Shown: piece by piece, positions 18,391 through 27,430 of the stretch | Numbering within the stretch: position 1 is the first letter of the stretch | Layout: every line of letters starts with the position of its first letter | Notes under the pieces: generated by a model | Databases searched by the model: none | What the model was told of the DNA's origin: nothing | The model's input: the letters and a program-made list of their open reading frames with translations, nothing else | Origin: Muribaculaceae bacterium | Lineage (GTDB): Bacteria > Bacteroidota > Bacteroidia > Bacteroidales > Muribaculaceae | DNA length: 64,000 bases | Assembly: GCA_017399915.1 (NCBI GenBank) | Contig: JAFQAS010000014.1 | Coordinates: forward strand, 1-64,000 | Direction: 5' to 3' | Program-made: the position numbers and the translations under genes

Positions 18391-20651
18391 TTAATCGAGA
18401 TTGTATTTTTTGCGGTCGGAGGGTGATAGTTTGTAATTGCCGACGATTTTGCGACAATCATTAATAATTGAAGAGCGAGTGCCATAATCCCAAATAGATA
18501 TAATTGTATTCCCAATTATGACATTTTCATTATTGGGCGATATTGCACATGATGGGAAATCAGCAACCTGGTTTCTTTTTCATTTAAAAGAACTCCACTC
18601 TCAATGTCATATACTTTTATTTTAATGTTATTACCAAATATTTCAACACATGTCACAATTAGAGTTTTTCCATCTTCGCTTATTTCTGTCGAAAAAAAAC
18701 CATCATAGGTATCGCAATTGATAGTATTAATCAATTCTTCAGTAGTCATATCCCATATTTTAACTATCTGCTTATGTGGTTCGGCAACTTGTTTTGGATA
18801 TTGACTGTTAATTGTTACTACCCAACGACCATTACGGCTAAACTTTATTTTTGAAAACATAGAGGAATTTAGTGCATCGTGGATAAAATTGCCTGTTTGG
18901 GAATCTCTTATCACAATCTTACCTTGCTCGGCTGTGTATAAATGCTTTCCATTAGGAGATATGGCTAATTGAGTGGCGGCAGTATCTAAGGTTATAGTGT
19001 TTAATAAATCCCCGTTTTTATTCCACATTAGAATTGAATTATCACTTGACGTTGCAACTATAGAGCCATCATTTTTAATCTTCACATCATTTATTGTGCC
19101 ATTGTTGTAGCGTATTACTTTCATGCATTTATAATCATCGGTGCGCCATATGCGTATTGTCTTATCCAATGATGCTGTGGCGATATATTTGTCGTTAGGA
19201 GAGAATGTGGCAGATGTTATTTTATGTTCGTGCCCATTCAACGTAGCTAATTTGCCAAGAGTGTTCCCGTCATATATTGTAGCATTTTTGCATTTGATTA
19301 GAGGTTGTTCTATCATATAGTCACCCTCTCCACATGGATAAGCAAATGACAACTTTGTAATTTGCGGGTTGTCGAGTGTTAGCAACAAATCCCCACTATT
19401 GCTATATACGAGTTGGCCAAACATATTTCCCGCCTCATTCATTGCGACCGATTCTTTCATAACACTCCTCGTGCCATTATTTTGCCAAATCTGCATACAT
19501 GGCGGATCCATTGAACTTATTAATATACTTTTCCCATCGGGACTGAATTTATTATATAATGCCCATAGACTGATTTCGCCGCTTTTGCTTATAAATGACC
19601 TATATGGATAGTTCCACACATTGGAGATACTATTTATATTATCACCTATTGTCACCACCTCTTCAGCCTCATTGTCCAAGCAATAGGCATAATTAACCAA
19701 TCCACAATCACTTATACTTTTAATTTCCTTTCCGGTTGCAGTATCATATGTCTTGATAATATCATTTCCGGCAATCATGACTTTAGATGCATCGTTATTA
19801 AACAATGTTGCAGAAATCCTATACTCCGGTTCTATTGTTTCAATTATTTCCCCCGAGTCACAATTAATAGTAATCGCTTTATTATAATCGTAAACAATTA
19901 GACGACTTCCGTCATTACTTATTGTCATAGAATTAGCATCATTTGCAAAAGGGATATTTACGACATGAAGTAAATCACCCGATTGTGTTGACCATATCCC
20001 AATATGCTTGCCATCTAATGTAGCAATATGTTTTTGATTCTTACTTATACAAGCATCGCATATAGTGTAATAATGGCCGTCATTAATATGCTTTGATATC
20101 CTACTTGCCTCAAAGGTCTTGACAATCTTTCCCTCTTCAATATCTATTAGAGAACTGCGTTTACCATCGAAAAAATTCACTAACAACGACTTCTCATCAT
20201 CAGTCAGAGTCAAACCTAAAACATCGTCATCAAACTCTATCAATTGCTTATAAGAACTATTTTCTACATCATAAACCAAGATACGTTTGTTGGCGGATAT
20301 ATAAAGAAATTTACCTCCATTGCTTATTGCATTATCAGCATAGAAATATGATCCAATCTCATGAATGGGTTTGTATTTTGACGAGTTGTAAATATCTCTT
20401 ATGTAGCGCATAGCTGCTTCAATCTCTTTATTACCCGAATATTGTGGATTGGCATCTAATTCGAGGAGTAAACTTAGAGCCTTTATTACATCTCCTTGCT
20501 CGGCGATATAACGAGCATTATCAGTAATCGCACCAATATATTTGTCAGAAAGGTCACGATTATTACCCGAATAACTATTTTGAGCCAAAGTATTTACAGA
20601 AAACGCAAATAGCACTACAAATAGAAACAAATTAACTATATTCTTTTTCAT
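18391..20651 (-). pseudogene. Secreted WD40-repeat protein with a frameshift near its C-terminus
   Basis: From the ATG at 20651 (an ATG three codons upstream at 20660 is also possible) a signal peptide ending near LAQ is followed by many beta-propeller blades. Clear WD40 blades include HEHKITSATFSPNDKYIATA with IRIW, and NGTINDVKIKNDGSIVATS with ILMW. The uninterrupted frame stops at 18516 with an uncharacteristic end. In the next frame, bases 18391-18579 encode about 62 further residues that continue the propeller (CAISPNNENVIIG, ISIWDYGTR). They end in CRKIVGNYKLSPSDRKKYN, which matches the C-terminal signature typical of bacterial WD40 proteins (C-R-x-x-x-x-N-L-t-x-x-e/d-r). One missing base at or near the A5 tract (18576-18580, minus strand) would restore a protein of about 753 residues. 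It may be a sequencing error, a true pseudogene or a slippage site. Confidence 0.75.
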
Positions 20652-20660
20652 GTCAATCAT

Positions 20661-21004
20661 GGGTTAAGAGTGATAATACAAATTTATCATAAATTATTGT
20701 ACATCATCTATCCTTTTATTCAAATTTTGCAATAATTTAGGAATTAAGGGGGGGATTAACAATAATTTGTTGCTTATAATTGATTTTTAATGATTATTCG
20801 GCAACGCATAAATCATTTTTTTTAATTCTCAACTCTCAATTCTCAATTTTATTTTGCACTATCGTTGACTTCGTTTTAGATAGGCTACGCCTTGGTAAAT
20901 CGCAAATTTAAACAAGTTTAATTTGCTTTTACGCTCGGCTTGCACTATCTTTGTAGTTGAAAAAATCATCATTCATAGACCAATAAATCACTCTTTTACA
21001 AATT
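20661..21004. other. Intergenic region between the WD40 gene and parC
   Basis: This 344-base divergent spacer contains a short run of degenerate ctcaa-type repeats at 20825-20850 and a degraded copy (TTTGCACTATCGTTG, 20853-20867) of the parC promoter element. The intact promoter is listed separately. No small gene or RNA is recognised. Confidence 0.55.
20922..20953 (+). promoter_or_regulatory. parC promoter
   Basis: TTTG (20922-20925), exactly 20 bases and TATCTTTG (20946-20953) fit the Bacteroidota consensus. The start site would fall about 40 bases before the parC ATG at 21005. The spacer (containing CGCTCGGCTTGCAC) resembles spacers of other promoters in this window. Confidence 0.8.
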
Positions 21005-23701
21005 ATGAGCGACGAAATAACTCCTATAGACTCTAATGAAGATTTGCCTGTAGAGGAAACTCCTGGTGGAGAATCAACAAACAACGACTCTACCGCATCA
21101 ACTCCCGACAAAGGGAAAGATGTGGTGAAATATCAGTTGCGTGGCATGTATCGCAATTGGTTCTTGGATTATGCTTCATACGTAATTCTTGAACGTGCCG
21201 TGCCACATATCGACGACGGGTTGAAACCTGTGCAACGTCGCATTCTTCACTCAATGAAAACCCTCGATGACGGCCGTTTTAACAAGGTGGCCAACATTGT
21301 GGGTAACACTATGCAATATCACCCTCATGGCGATGCGTCAATCAACGATGCACTCGTAACATTAGGACAAAAAGAGTTATTGGTCGAAACTCAAGGAAAC
21401 TGGGGTAACATTCTCACCGGAGCATCAGCTGCTGCCGGTCGTTACATCGAAGCTCGTCTATCATCGTTTGCTCTCGAAACTCTCTACAACCCAAAGGTAA
21501 CAGAGTGGACATTGTCATACGACGGCCGCAAGAAAGAGCCTGTAACGCTCCCCGCCAAATTCCCGTTGCTTTTGGCGCAAGGAGTGGAAGGTATCGCCGT
21601 GGGACTTTCTTCAAAGATTTTGCCCCACAACTTCAACGAAATCCTTGATGCGGCTGTGGCATACCTACGCGGTGAAGATTTTGTGCTTTACCCCGACTTT
21701 ATGACTGGTGGATTCATCGATGTATCGCGCTACAACGACGGTGAACGTGGTGGCGTGGTAAAAGTGCGTGCAAAAATCGAGAAGCTCGACAATAAGACTC
21801 TTGCCATCACCGAAATCCCTTATGGCAAGACAACAGGCACACTCATCGACTCAATATTGAAGGCCTACGAAAAAGGTAAAATCAAAATTCGCAAAGTTGA
21901 CGACAACACTGCCGAAACGGCGTTGATTCTCGTGCATCTATTGCCCGGCACATCAAGCGACAAGGCAATCGACGCTCTTTATGCATTCACCGATTGTGAG
22001 ATAAACATTTCGCCCAACTGCTGTGTGATTAGCGACAAAAAGCCTCACTTCTTAGGTGTGAGCGATGTGTTGCGTCATAGTGTCAACACCACAAAAGCGA
22101 TTCTTCAAAAAGAACTCGAAATACAACTTGGCGAAGTGCGTGAATTGTTGCATTTTGCATCATTGGAACGCATCTTCATCGAAGAACGCATATATAAAGA
22201 CAAAGAATTTGAAGAAAGCCGCAACATGGAAGAGGCTATCGCTCATATCGACAAGCGATTAGAACCATGGAAACCCAAATTCATTCGTCCCGTTACCGAT
22301 GACGATATCCTCCGCTTGATGGAAATAAAGATGGGGCGTATTCTCAAATTCAACTCTCAAAAAGCCGATGACCTCATCGCTTCATACAACGACAAAATCA
22401 AAGCATTGCTCAACGACCTCAAACACATCGTTGACTACACTATTAAATGGTATGAAGACCTTAAAGCGAAATATGGCGCTGCATATCCTCGCCACACTGT
22501 GATACGCGGATTTGACAATATCGAAGCTGCAACTGTAGCTGAGGCCAATGAAAAGCTCTATATCAACCGTGAAGAGGGTTTCATAGGCACCGGATTGAAG
22601 AAAGACGAATATGTGTGCAACTGTTCGAGCATCGACGACATCATCATCTTCTACAAAGATGGTAAGTATAAGATTGTGAAGGTGCAAGAAAAAATGTTTG
22701 TCGGCAAAAACATTCTTTACCTCAACGTGTTCAAACGCAACGATGTGCGCACAATCTACAATGTGATATATCAAGATGGCCGCGGTGGCATATTCTATAT
22801 GAAACGTTTTGCCGTTACCGGTGTGACGCGCGACAAAGAATATGACCTCACAAAAGGTAAACCCGGCACAAAGATACATTGGTTCACAGCCAACCCCAAC
22901 GGCGAAGCCGAAGTGGTGAAAGTGACCCTCAAGCCGAAACCTCGCTTGAAAACATTGCAATTTGATGTTGACTTCAGCGAGCTCGCTATCAAGGGTAAGC
23001 AATCGCAAGGAAATATCGTGACCAAAAACGAGGTTCACCGTTTCTCTCTCAAAGAGAAAGGCACTTCAACTCTTGGTGGACGTGAAGTGTGGTTCGACCC
23101 CGACGTGCTTCGTCTCAACTACGATGGTCGCGGCAATTATCTCGGCGAGTTTAACGGCAACGACTTAGTGCTTGTGATTCTCAAAAGCGGCGAATACTAT
23201 ATGTCGACCTTTGATGCCGCCAACCACTACGAAGATAATATCTTGCGAATTGAGAAATTCCGTCAAGGCCATGTGTGGACCGCTGTGCTCAACGATGCCG
23301 ACCAAGGATTTCCATATATCAAACGTTTCACCTTTGAGCCTACAAATAAAAAGTTCCGTTTCATTGGTGAAAATGAGAAATCGACCCTCATTGCCCTCAG
23401 CGATGAACAAGGCGCAAGATTTGAAGTGAAATTTGGTGGTGGCGACGAATTCCGTGGCTCAATAGTAATTGATGCGATAGAGTTTATTGGAGTGAAATCG
23501 TTTAAAGCCAAAGGTAAACGCATCTCAAACTACAACATCGAATCTATCACCGAAATCGAACCTCGTGAAATTGAAATAGACGAGCCTCAAGAGCCTCAAG
23601 TTGCCGAAGGTGAATCGCCCGTCGAAGGCGAAGAATTAGAGCCTGACCGCTCTGATGATGAAGTGCGCGATGAAATTAATGGCCAACAACGCATATTCTA
23701 A
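21005..23701 (+). CDS. parC: DNA topoisomerase IV subunit A
   Basis: An 898-residue type IIA topoisomerase subunit that cuts and rejoins DNA to decatenate chromosomes, in complex with ParE (not in this window). The catalytic tyrosine is Y147 in AAGRYIEARLS, with the HPHGD segment at 106-110 in the quinolone-resistance region and GLKPVQRRIL at 72-81. Bacteroidota ParC proteins begin RGMYRNWFLDYASYVILERA, unlike GyrA, and lack the GyrA box; that pattern is seen here. Residues 1-40 and about 850-898 are acidic low-complexity extensions. mntP follows 10 bases downstream, so the two may be cotranscribed. Confidence 0.95.
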   Translation: MSDEITPIDSNEDLPVEETPGGESTNNDSTASTPDKGKDVVKYQLRGMYRNWFLDYASYVILERAVPHIDDGLKPVQRRILHSMKTLDDGRFNKVANIVGNTMQYHPHGDASINDALVTLGQKELLVETQGNWGNILTGASAAAGRYIEARLSSFALETLYNPKVTEWTLSYDGRKKEPVTLPAKFPLLLAQGVEGIAVGLSSKILPHNFNEILDAAVAYLRGEDFVLYPDFMTGGFIDVSRYNDGERGGVVKVRAKIEKLDNKTLAITEIPYGKTTGTLIDSILKAYEKGKIKIRKVDDNTAETALILVHLLPGTSSDKAIDALYAFTDCEINISPNCCVISDKKPHFLGVSDVLRHSVNTTKAILQKELEIQLGEVRELLHFASLERIFIEERIYKDKEFEESRNMEEAIAHIDKRLEPWKPKFIRPVTDDDILRLMEIKMGRILKFNSQKADDLIASYNDKIKALLNDLKHIVDYTIKWYEDLKAKYGAAYPRHTVIRGFDNIEAATVAEANEKLYINREEGFIGTGLKKDEYVCNCSSIDDIIIFYKDGKYKIVKVQEKMFVGKNILYLNVFKRNDVRTIYNVIYQDGRGGIFYMKRFAVTGVTRDKEYDLTKGKPGTKIHWFTANPNGEAEVVKVTLKPKPRLKTLQFDVDFSELAIKGKQSQGNIVTKNEVHRFSLKEKGTSTLGGREVWFDPDVLRLNYDGRGNYLGEFNGNDLVLVILKSGEYYMSTFDAANHYEDNILRIEKFRQGHVWTAVLNDADQGFPYIKRFTFEPTNKKFRFIGENEKSTLIALSDEQGARFEVKFGGGDEFRGSIVIDAIEFIGVKSFKAKGKRISNYNIESITEIEPREIEIDEPQEPQVAEGESPVEGEELEPDRSDDEVRDEINGQQRIF

Positions 23702-23711
23702 TTAACACTCA

Positions 23712-24284
23712 ATGGGACTCCTCGAGCTGCTTATCATTGCCGTAGGATTATCAATGGACGCCTTTGCCGTGTCGATAAGCAAAGGACTTTCATTAAAAAG
23801 CATTCGCCTTGAGCATGCACTAAAAGTGGGACTATGGTTTGGAGGGTTTCAAGCCCTAATGCCGTTGATTGGTTACTTACTCGGAAGCACTTTTGCCGAA
23901 GCCGTCTCAGCTTTTGACCATTGGGTAGCGTTCATATTATTAGCATTGATTGGTGGTAATATGATAAAAGAATCATTCGACAAAGATGAATGCGACTGCG
24001 AAGAAAAAGGGGGCTATGGATTTGGATATAAAACAATGTTCACACTCGCCGTCGCAACAAGTATCGATGCATTGGCCGTAGGAGTAACATTCTCCTTTTT
24101 ATGCGTCAAAATTATTCCAGCCATAATACTAATAGGCACTGTTACGTTCCTATTCTCCATTGCCGGACTAAAGATTGGTAATATCTTCGGCTGCAAATAC
24201 AAATCTCACGCCGAGCTCGCCGGCGGCATTATCCTCATTCTCATTGGCATTAAAATCCTCATCGAACACACGATTTTGAGTTGA
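23712..24284 (+). CDS. mntP: Manganese efflux pump MntP
   Basis: A 190-residue inner-membrane protein with six predicted transmembrane helices. The two family motifs with conserved acidic residues are present: [13 protein letters not shown] near residues 11-23 and [14 protein letters not shown] near residues 112-125, reflecting the internal repeat. [12 protein letters not shown] forms a cytoplasmic acidic/Cys loop between the halves. MntP exports excess Mn2+. The gene starts 10 bases after parC, which is probably transcriptional read-through rather than a functional link. No yybP-ykoY-type riboswitch is visible. Confidence 0.93.
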   Translation: MGLLELLIIAVGLSMDAFAVSISKGLSLKSIRLEHALKVGLWFGGFQALMPLIGYLLGSTFAEAVSAFDHWVAFILLALIGGNMIKESFDKDECDCEEKGGYGFGYKTMFTLAVATSIDALAVGVTFSFLCVKIIPAIILIGTVTFLFSIAGLKIGNIFGCKYKSHAELAGGIILILIGIKILIEHTILS

Positions 24285-24710
24285 GAACCCCGAAGGGCTC
24301 GCTGAGGCTTGACCGAAGCAATTGAGAGGCGCAACTCTCCTCTTGAAAATTACTGAGTAATTTTTAGAAGGAACAACGGTGCCAATGAGGGTAATAACTC
24401 TCCTCTTGAAATTTTGTAAAAATTTTAGGAGGAGTACGGCGAAGCCGAGAGGTGGTCTTTCATTGATTATTGCCAAGTTCAGCCCATTGAAGACATCGTC
24501 AGCACCCCAAAGGGGGGAGGTGGTAAAAATTCCGCACTCCGCATTAAAATGGCTTCACTATGCAAAATGGTGCATTTTTCGATTGAGCCATATTAAATCC
24601 CCTCAAATATTTGTTTAATATATTGGTTATAAATATATTTGCGTCATAATTCTACTCTATTTTAGAATTCCACACGACAATTTATTTATAAACATATAAC
24701 TTTATTTCCT
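24285..24710. other. Repeat-rich intergenic region
   Basis: This 426-base spacer contains two tandem palindromic units (listed separately), further short G/C-rich inverted stretches (AACCCCGAAGGGCT at about 24286-24299, CACCCCAAAGGGG at about 24513) and an AT-rich end before the LRR gene. I see no coding sequence. Confidence 0.6.
24335..24455. repeat. Two tandem imperfect palindromic repeats (REP-like)
   Basis: Both units begin CTCTCCTCTTGAAA (at 24335 and 24398, 63 bases apart). Each folds around AATTTT/AAAATT arms. The second ends AGGAGGAG followed by a compact CGGC-GAA-GCCG hairpin. The C/G-GAA-G/C mini-hairpin recalls the CGTGC-GAA-GCACG hairpin of the RAYT-flanking repeats at 39.5-40.5 kb, although the sequences are otherwise different. 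Confidence 0.6.
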
Positions 24711-25706
24711 ATGAAGAAAATCTACTTTTTAACTAAAGCAATTTTTGCTATTACATTAATGCTTTCAATGGGACTCACCTCTATGGCTCACGACTTTGAG
24801 GTTAATGGCATTTATTATGGCTACGTTAATAAAGTTGACAAAACTGTAAAGGTCACCTTTCAAGGAAGTGCTTATGATAGCTATGCCGATGAATATACCG
24901 GAGCTATTACAATCCCATCTTCGGTAACCTTTTCGGGGGTTACTTATTCGGTAACAACTATTGGCAAAGATGCGTTCAGAGAGTGCAGCGGTGTTACATC
25001 GGTAACTATTCCCAAATCAGTAACCGAAGTGATGTATAACGCATTTTATAACACTCAATGGTATAAAAATCAACCCGACGGAGTGATGTACTTAGGCGAT
25101 TGCTGTTTAGGCATTAAAGGCGCAAATCCCACCGGAGCGATAAACATTAAAAACGGCACTCGATTGATTGCAAACACTGCATTTTCAGTTTGTAATAAAA
25201 TAACAGACGTAACCATTCCTAATACGGTAACACATATTGGGACTGAAGCGTTCTATGCTTGTCGCAAATTGACAAAGCTCCCGTTGCCCGAATCTCTTAT
25301 ATCTATTGGGTCATATGCGTTCCAAGAATGTAGCGGACTCACCGATATTACTTTCCCTAATTCGGTATCATATATTGGAGCCTTTGCGATATATAACTGC
25401 ACAGGATTGACCTCTATTCAATCTTTAAACCCCACTCCTCCCACATGTGTTGAAGGGTCTCTATATAATTGCTACAATCTCCCTTTAATTGTTGCCGACG
25501 GATCGGTAGAGAAATATGCCAATGCTCTTGAATGGAAAAAATTCACCAATATTCAAGATGCCGGCATTAACGACATCGAAGCCGACAAAAATGCAGTTGA
25601 AGTATCACGTTACGACATCAACGGCCGACAATTAAGCCAACCTGCCACCGGCATCAACATCATAAAAATGAGCGACGGCACCACAAAGAAAATCATTGTA
25701 AAATAA
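24711..25706 (+). CDS. Secreted BspA-type leucine-rich repeat protein with C-terminal sorting-like tail
   Basis: A 331-residue protein with a signal peptide (about residues 1-26). Residues about 60-245 contain BspA/LRR_5 repeats of the form vTsIGkdAFreCsgvTsVTIPkSVt, for example around FRECSGVTSVTIP, FSVCNKITDVTIP and FQECSGLTDITFP. Such proteins can be surface adhesins or binding proteins. The final 45 residues (VEVSRYDINGR, GINIIKMSDG, ending IIVK) are almost the same as the GHL10 protein tail. A terminator follows 18 bases after the stop. Confidence 0.88.
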   Translation: MKKIYFLTKAIFAITLMLSMGLTSMAHDFEVNGIYYGYVNKVDKTVKVTFQGSAYDSYADEYTGAITIPSSVTFSGVTYSVTTIGKDAFRECSGVTSVTIPKSVTEVMYNAFYNTQWYKNQPDGVMYLGDCCLGIKGANPTGAINIKNGTRLIANTAFSVCNKITDVTIPNTVTHIGTEAFYACRKLTKLPLPESLISIGSYAFQECSGLTDITFPNSVSYIGAFAIYNCTGLTSIQSLNPTPPTCVEGSLYNCYNLPLIVADGSVEKYANALEWKKFTNIQDAGINDIEADKNAVEVSRYDINGRQLSQPATGINIIKMSDGTTKKIIVK

Positions 25707-25724
25707 CAACTTAAATACATAATA

Positions 25725-25750
25725 AAAGGCGTGCAATCGAGCACGCCTTT
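25725..25750. terminator. Bidirectional terminator
   Basis: AAAGGCGTGC (25725-25734), a six-base loop and GCACGCCTTT (25741-25750) form a perfect 10-bp stem between convergent LRR and porin genes. Confidence 0.88.
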
Positions 25751-25797
25751 GTTATTTATTAAGAGGGAAATCTAAGCAATAAAGTTTTTCCTCTTTA

Positions 25798-27108
25798 TTA
25801 GAATCCTACTTTAAACATTGCTGTGATGCGGTTATTGTGGATTGATTCGTTGGCGAAAGAGCGTTTGATTCCATAGTTATATTCAATACCTACATCAAAG
25901 AATGAAGAAGCACGCCAAATGAAATTGACAGCAGCATAATGTTCATATTTCATATGTTGGTCAAACGCCTCTACCCCATTTGTGTATCGGTCAACATAAT
26001 TGCGCATATAGCCATACATCGCGGTTGAGAACATATTAGGAGTATAGTAGTATTGAAAAGCACACAATCCACCTACCGATGAGGTGCGTTTCAATTGTCC
26101 CAAGTTATTTTCATCTGGTACCAAATCAAGACCGAATCCATCATTATCCTTAAAGTAATTAGCGATACCCGAGCCACCTTGTGTCATAAAATACCCCACA
26201 ATGTCACCCAGCTTATAATTAGCAGTAAGTTTTAAGCCATACCCCAACATTGAACGATTGCGGTTATCCACTAAATCACGATAGGTCAATGTGCGTAACA
26301 TTGATGACAATCTCACATGACCAATATCACCCCATGCATATTGCACATATAATGGGATTGAAGGCACTCGCTGGGTCGCTTCTTTTTCACGACTACCAGC
26401 CCATTGGGTATAACTTGCTTTGGGTAACTCTATACCAGCCCCCACTCTTATTTTATTTGACAAATTGCGTTGCCAATTAAATGTCATATTTGAGTGACCA
26501 CCCGATGCTCCGGGTCCATTTCCATCGATAAGGTAGGCATCGGCACTTTTATCATCATATACACTTGATGTATAACCCATTGTCACACCCATAAAACGAA
26601 TATAAGCATGGTCGCATTTCACAAAATAGTCATTACCCGAACCTCCGGTAAAATTGAGCATAGCAAACAACCCCACACGATATTTATTTTTGGGCATACC
26701 CACAATGTTAAACATCAACGAACTTGACTTAATCGACATCTGTAACGATTGATCATTACCGGAAAGCGCCGTCGAGAAGTCGGATGGTTTGAAATCAGAC
26801 GGATTATCATAAGGGTTACCCCAATCATATAATGCAATAGCTTTTACTGTTGCGCCCAACGACATATAAAATCGTTGCTCTTTATCGATAATAGCAAAAT
26901 GAGGTGCAACAAAATCGGGATCGACCGGACGGTTTTCAAGCAACACATCATAGGGATTAGCCACCGAATCTTGCATAGCGCTATCATTCCCCACCACAAA
27001 TTCAATCTTTTTATCTTGCTTCACAATAGTTGGGTGACGTTGTGCAACGACTACATTGACACACATTGCCATTGTAATAAAACTAAATATCAGGGTATTA
27101 CGCTTCAT
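25798..27108 (-). CDS. Outer-membrane porin, probably DcaP-like
   Basis: A 436-residue protein with a signal peptide (ending VVVAQ near residue 22). A soluble N-terminal segment of about 60 residues is followed by a region of alternating hydrophobic strands, ending in an aromatic C-terminal strand (ITAMFKVGF) as expected for an outer-membrane beta-barrel. RFYMSLGATVKAIALYD starts the barrel and the GxTSSVYDD-like loop resembles DcaP-type trimeric porins. DcaP porins favour negatively charged small solutes such as dicarboxylates. A second, shorter member lies at 38223-39449. The DcaP assignment is from pattern recognition only. Confidence 0.65.
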   Translation of the reverse strand: MKRNTLIFSFITMAMCVNVVVAQRHPTIVKQDKKIEFVVGNDSAMQDSVANPYDVLLENRPVDPDFVAPHFAIIDKEQRFYMSLGATVKAIALYDWGNPYDNPSDFKPSDFSTALSGNDQSLQMSIKSSSLMFNIVGMPKNKYRVGLFAMLNFTGGSGNDYFVKCDHAYIRFMGVTMGYTSSVYDDKSADAYLIDGNGPGASGGHSNMTFNWQRNLSNKIRVGAGIELPKASYTQWAGSREKEATQRVPSIPLYVQYAWGDIGHVRLSSMLRTLTYRDLVDNRNRSMLGYGLKLTANYKLGDIVGYFMTQGGSGIANYFKDNDGFGLDLVPDENNLGQLKRTSSVGGLCAFQYYYTPNMFSTAMYGYMRNYVDRYTNGVEAFDQHMKYEHYAAVNFIWRASSFFDVGIEYNYGIKRSFANESIHNNRITAMFKVGF

Positions 27109-27136
27109 GACATATCACGATTTAGATTAACCACTA

Positions 27137-27237
27137 CAAATATAGTGAAAGGTGAGTGAAGAAAAAACAAGTTTACTTGATTTTTTTCCGAACCGCATCC
27201 TATATTATCAAAATATAGTGAAAGGTGAGTGAAGAAA
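27137..27237 (-). promoter_or_regulatory. Duplicated promoter-like element upstream of the porin
   Basis: A 27-base sequence at 27138-27164 is repeated exactly at 27211-27237, 73 bases apart. On the minus strand the first copy ends in TATATTTG (27137-27144), a perfect -7 box placed 29 bases before the porin ATG. The second copy has TATATTTT instead. The common core on the minus strand is TTCACTCACCTTTCACTATA. The -33 element is weak in both. Confidence 0.6.
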
Positions 27238-27385
27238 TAAGTTTTTTCGTTTTCATAGATCATAATTTTATCAAGCAAGTGTTTTTTTGTGCAAAATTTC
27301 ATATTATACTACTCTATTTTTGCTGTTTGCATCAAGCAATCATAACTATTAACTCATTTTATATGATAGTGTCGAGAAAAATGTG

Positions 27386-27393
27386 TAACTTTG
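27386..27393 (+). promoter_or_regulatory. -7 promoter box for glyS
   Basis: TAACTTTG followed by CA, 38 bases before the glyS ATG, equals the rRNA promoter -7 octamer. No convincing -33 element is visible. Confidence 0.55.
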
Positions 27394-27430
27394 CAAGATA
27401 AATTGCTAATAAAATAATTTTAAATATATT

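Noticed and set aside
18285-18515. A 76-codon minus-strand frame directly after the WD40 stop
   Set aside because: It is out of phase with the WD40 continuation ending at 18391, has no family features and overlaps the 3' end of the plus-strand DUF1566-like gene and the terminator.
22382-23038. A 218-codon minus-strand frame inside parC
   Set aside because: It lies wholly within parC codons, has no recognisable domain and is best explained as a by-product of parC codon use.
24335-24455. CRISPR array in the repeat-rich gap after mntP
   Set aside because: There are only two units, they are palindromic and imperfect, there are no equal-length spacers, and no cas gene is nearby.
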